From Streptomyces cynarae (GTDB taxonomy: Bacteria > Actinomycetota > Actinomycetes > Streptomycetales > Streptomycetaceae), in assembly GCF_025642135.1 (NCBI RefSeq), contig NZ_CP106793.1:3021001-3085000 (forward strand): a stretch of 64,000 bases of DNA, read 5' to 3'. The translations under genes were made by a program, and so were the position numbers. Shown piece after piece: positions 62,238-64,000 of this stretch. How positions within the stretch are numbered: position 1 is the stretch's first letter; each line of letters starts with the position of its first letter. The notes under the pieces were generated by a model. That model was not told the DNA's origin. It searched no databases and worked only from the letters and a program-made list of their open reading frames with translations.

Positions 62238-63707
62238 ATGACTTCGCAGCCGACCCCCACCCAGGCCGGAAACGCATCCGGCCGCCCCGGAGAACCCGGC
62301 GGCGGCCTTCAGGCAGGACTCAAGAACCGTCATCTGTCGATGATCGCCATCGGTGGCGTCATCGGCGCCGGCCTGTTCGTCGGATCCAGCTCCGGCATCG
62401 CCACCGCCGGCCCCGGCATCCTGCTCTCGTACGCTCTCGTCGGCACGCTCGTGGTGCTGGTGATGCGGATGCTGGGCGAGATGTCCGCCGCGAACCCCAC
62501 CTCGGGCTCCTTCTCCGCGCACGCGGACCGGGCGCTCGGCCGCTGGGCCGGTTTCTCGATCGGCTGGCTGTACTGGTTCTTCTGGGTGGTCGTGCTGGCC
62601 GTGGAGGCCACCGCGGGCGCCAAGATCCTCTCCGGATGGGTCCCGGCCGTGCCGCAGTGGGGCTGGGCGCTCATCGTCATGATCGTGCTGACCGCGACCA
62701 ACCTGGTCTCCGTCGGCTCCTACGGTGAGTTCGAGTTCTGGTTCGCCGGGATCAAGGTCGTGGCGATCGGCGCGTTCATCGTCGTCGGCGCCCTCGCCGT
62801 CTTCGGGGTGCTGCCGGGCGTCCACAGCGACAAGGCGAGCCTGGGCAACCTGACCGGTCAGGGCGGCTTCCTGCCCCACGGACCCGGCGCCATCCTCACC
62901 GGTGTGCTGCTGGTCGTGTTCTCCTTCATGGGCAGCGAGATCGCCACGCTGGCGGCCGGCGAGTCGGAGGACCCGCAGCGGGCGGTCACCAAGTCCACGA
63001 ACAGCATCATCTGGCGAATCGCCGTCTTCTACCTGGGCTCGATCTTCGTGGTCGTCTCGCTGCTGCCGTGGAACGACCCGTCGATCAAGGACAAGGGCTC
63101 CTACGTCGCCGCCCTGGACTCCCTCGGCATCGCGCACGCCGGCCAGATCATGAACGTCATCGTGCTGACGTCGGTGCTGTCCTGTCTGAACTCCGGGCTC
63201 TACACGGCCTCCCGCATGGCCTTCTCGCTGGGCCAGCGGGGTGACGCTCCCAAGGCGTTCGCGCGGACCACGTCCCGGGGTGTGCCGATGGCCGCGATCG
63301 TCGCGTCCGTCGTCTTCGGCTTCGTCGCCGTCTTCTTCAACTACAAGTTCCCGGACTCGGTCTTCCTCTTCCTGGTCAACTCCAGTGGCGCGGTGGCCCT
63401 GTTCGTGTGGCTGGTCATCTGCTTCTCGCAGCTGCGGATGCGGAAGATCATCCAGCGCGAGGCGCCGGAGAAGCTGCTCGTCAAGATGTGGCTGTACCCG
63501 TACCTGACCTGGGCGACGGCCGCGCTGATCGTGTTCGTCCTCGGCTACATGCTGACCGACACCGAGCACGACGGACGTGAGACGGTGCTGCTGTCGCTGC
63601 TCGTCGCCGCCGTGGTGCTGGTGATCGCCGTGGTGAAGGAGCGGATCGCGGGCAACCGCACGGCCGCCCCCACCGAGGCACCGGCCGACAAGGTATCCGT
63701 CGGCTGA
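62238..63707 (+). CDS. Amino acid permease (APC superfamily, GABA permease-like)
   Basis: 489 residues from the ATG at 62238 (AAAGGAAT upstream); twelve membrane helices. AAT-family signs: QAGLKNRHLSMIAIGGVIGA, GLFVGSSSGIATAGPG, RMLGEMSAANPTSGSFSAHA, FSFMGSEIATLAAGESEDPQ. It is a proton-coupled amino acid transporter; the specificity cannot be read from sequence, though GabP/CycA-type proteins are the closest match I recognise. The upstream 268 bp contain an inverted repeat. Confidence 0.93.
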   Translation: MTSQPTPTQAGNASGRPGEPGGGLQAGLKNRHLSMIAIGGVIGAGLFVGSSSGIATAGPGILLSYALVGTLVVLVMRMLGEMSAANPTSGSFSAHADRALGRWAGFSIGWLYWFFWVVVLAVEATAGAKILSGWVPAVPQWGWALIVMIVLTATNLVSVGSYGEFEFWFAGIKVVAIGAFIVVGALAVFGVLPGVHSDKASLGNLTGQGGFLPHGPGAILTGVLLVVFSFMGSEIATLAAGESEDPQRAVTKSTNSIIWRIAVFYLGSIFVVVSLLPWNDPSIKDKGSYVAALDSLGIAHAGQIMNVIVLTSVLSCLNSGLYTASRMAFSLGQRGDAPKAFARTTSRGVPMAAIVASVVFGFVAVFFNYKFPDSVFLFLVNSSGAVALFVWLVICFSQLRMRKIIQREAPEKLLVKMWLYPYLTWATAALIVFVLGYMLTDTEHDGRETVLLSLLVAAVVLVIAVVKERIAGNRTAAPTEAPADKVSVG

Positions 63708-63724
63708 TCCGCGCCCCTCGGAAC

Positions 63725-63767
63725 ATGGCCGCATAACTTGACGGAACCTGTCAGGTTATGCGGCCAT
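63725..63767. promoter_or_regulatory. Long inverted repeat between the permease and the oxidase gene
   Basis: ATGGCCGCATAAC (63725-63737) and GTTATGCGGCCAT (63755-63767), 13-bp perfect arms, extended inward by TTGAC/GTCAG with one wobble around a 7-base loop. It starts 18 bp after the permease stop and ends 10 bp before the next ATG. It may be the permease terminator, an operator for the next gene, or both. Confidence 0.6.
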
Positions 63768-63777
63768 CATGCGTGGC

Positions 63778-64000
63778 ATGACCTACACGGACAACCCCGC
63801 AGACCTGACCCTGCTCCGCCCCGGCGACGCCGGCTACGACGACGAACTCGCCGGGTTCCAGACCGGGTTCACCCAACGGCCCTCGGTGATCGCAGCCGTC
63901 CGGTCGACCGCGGACGTGGTGGCCGCCGTACGGTACGCGGCCGCCGAAGAGCTGCCGGTGGGCGTGCAGGCCACCGGACACGGGCTGCCCGGGGGCTACG
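63778..64000 (+). CDS. FAD-linked oxidase, N-terminal part (cut by the window end)
   Basis: 74 residues visible. Begins MTYTDNPADLTLLRPGDAGY; then GFTQRPSVIAAVRSTADVVA and RYAAAEELPVGVQATGHGLP, the start of an FAD-binding PCMH domain as in berberine-bridge-type oxidoreductases. In these, a His close to this region usually carries covalent FAD; the HG in ATGHG is the likely site. The start was chosen at 63778 by family fit; the ribosome binding site is weak because the inverted repeat lies immediately upstream. Confidence 0.8.
   Translation, partial: MTYTDNPADLTLLRPGDAGYDDELAGFQTGFTQRPSVIAAVRSTADVVAAVRYAAAEELPVGVQATGHGLPGGY

Overview
The window is high-GC actinobacterial DNA with G/C-ending codons. 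Its gene order (proA-proB-obg-rpmA-rplU-rne, rodA-PBP2-mreD-mreC-mreB-ndk-folC-valS, clpX-clpP2-clpP1-tig, rpiB) is the conserved chromosomal order of Streptomyces, so it is almost certainly from the core of a Streptomyces chromosome. Most genes lie on the minus strand.

Layout: 0-9.3 kb holds an M48 membrane protease, two adjacent related membrane proteins, proA, proB, obg, rpmA and rplU. 9.3-14.4 kb holds a very long RNase E/G and the radical-SAM-linked DUF2344 protein. 14.5-24.5 kb is an accessory block. It separates DUF2344 from its usual partner, the TIGR03960-type radical SAM gene at 24.5-26.5 kb. The block carries two secreted hydrolases, a DUF899 protein, a methyltransferase, a decayed second copy of the radical SAM 3' end, a TetR/AhpD-like/nitroreductase/MmcQ cluster with three palindromic operators, an IS630 remnant and a CBS-BON protein. 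26.6-40.6 kb holds a CYTH-CHAD protein, the cell-shape cluster (rodA, PBP2, mreDCB), ndk, folC and valS. 40.7-47.4 kb holds a proline/glutamine/glycine-rich membrane protein, the Clp protease genes, trigger factor and two tRNA genes. 47.8-57.4 kb is a partial type VII secretion-like (T7SS-like) operon: EccC-type triple ATPase, EccD-type membrane channel, a ParA/MinD-type ATPase with a long GPQP repeat arm, a DUF6177-like protein and a small membrane protein. No Esx substrate, EccB or MycP gene is seen beside it. The end holds an HD protein, a PP2C phosphatase, an Eis-like acetyltransferase, a Nei/Fpg glycosylase, rpiB, an amino-acid permease and the start of an FAD-linked oxidase.

Two patterns run through the window. 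First, at least nine reading-frame breaks are each explained by one missing base in G/C-only sequence (M48 protease, its neighbour, rne twice, EccC, and the ParA-like gene four times). Flanking frames continue into plausible protein each time, so sequence error is more likely than gene decay. Second, seven genes have a TAnnnT -10 hexamer 6-8 bases before the start codon and no Shine-Dalgarno sequence, which is the layout of leaderless transcripts.
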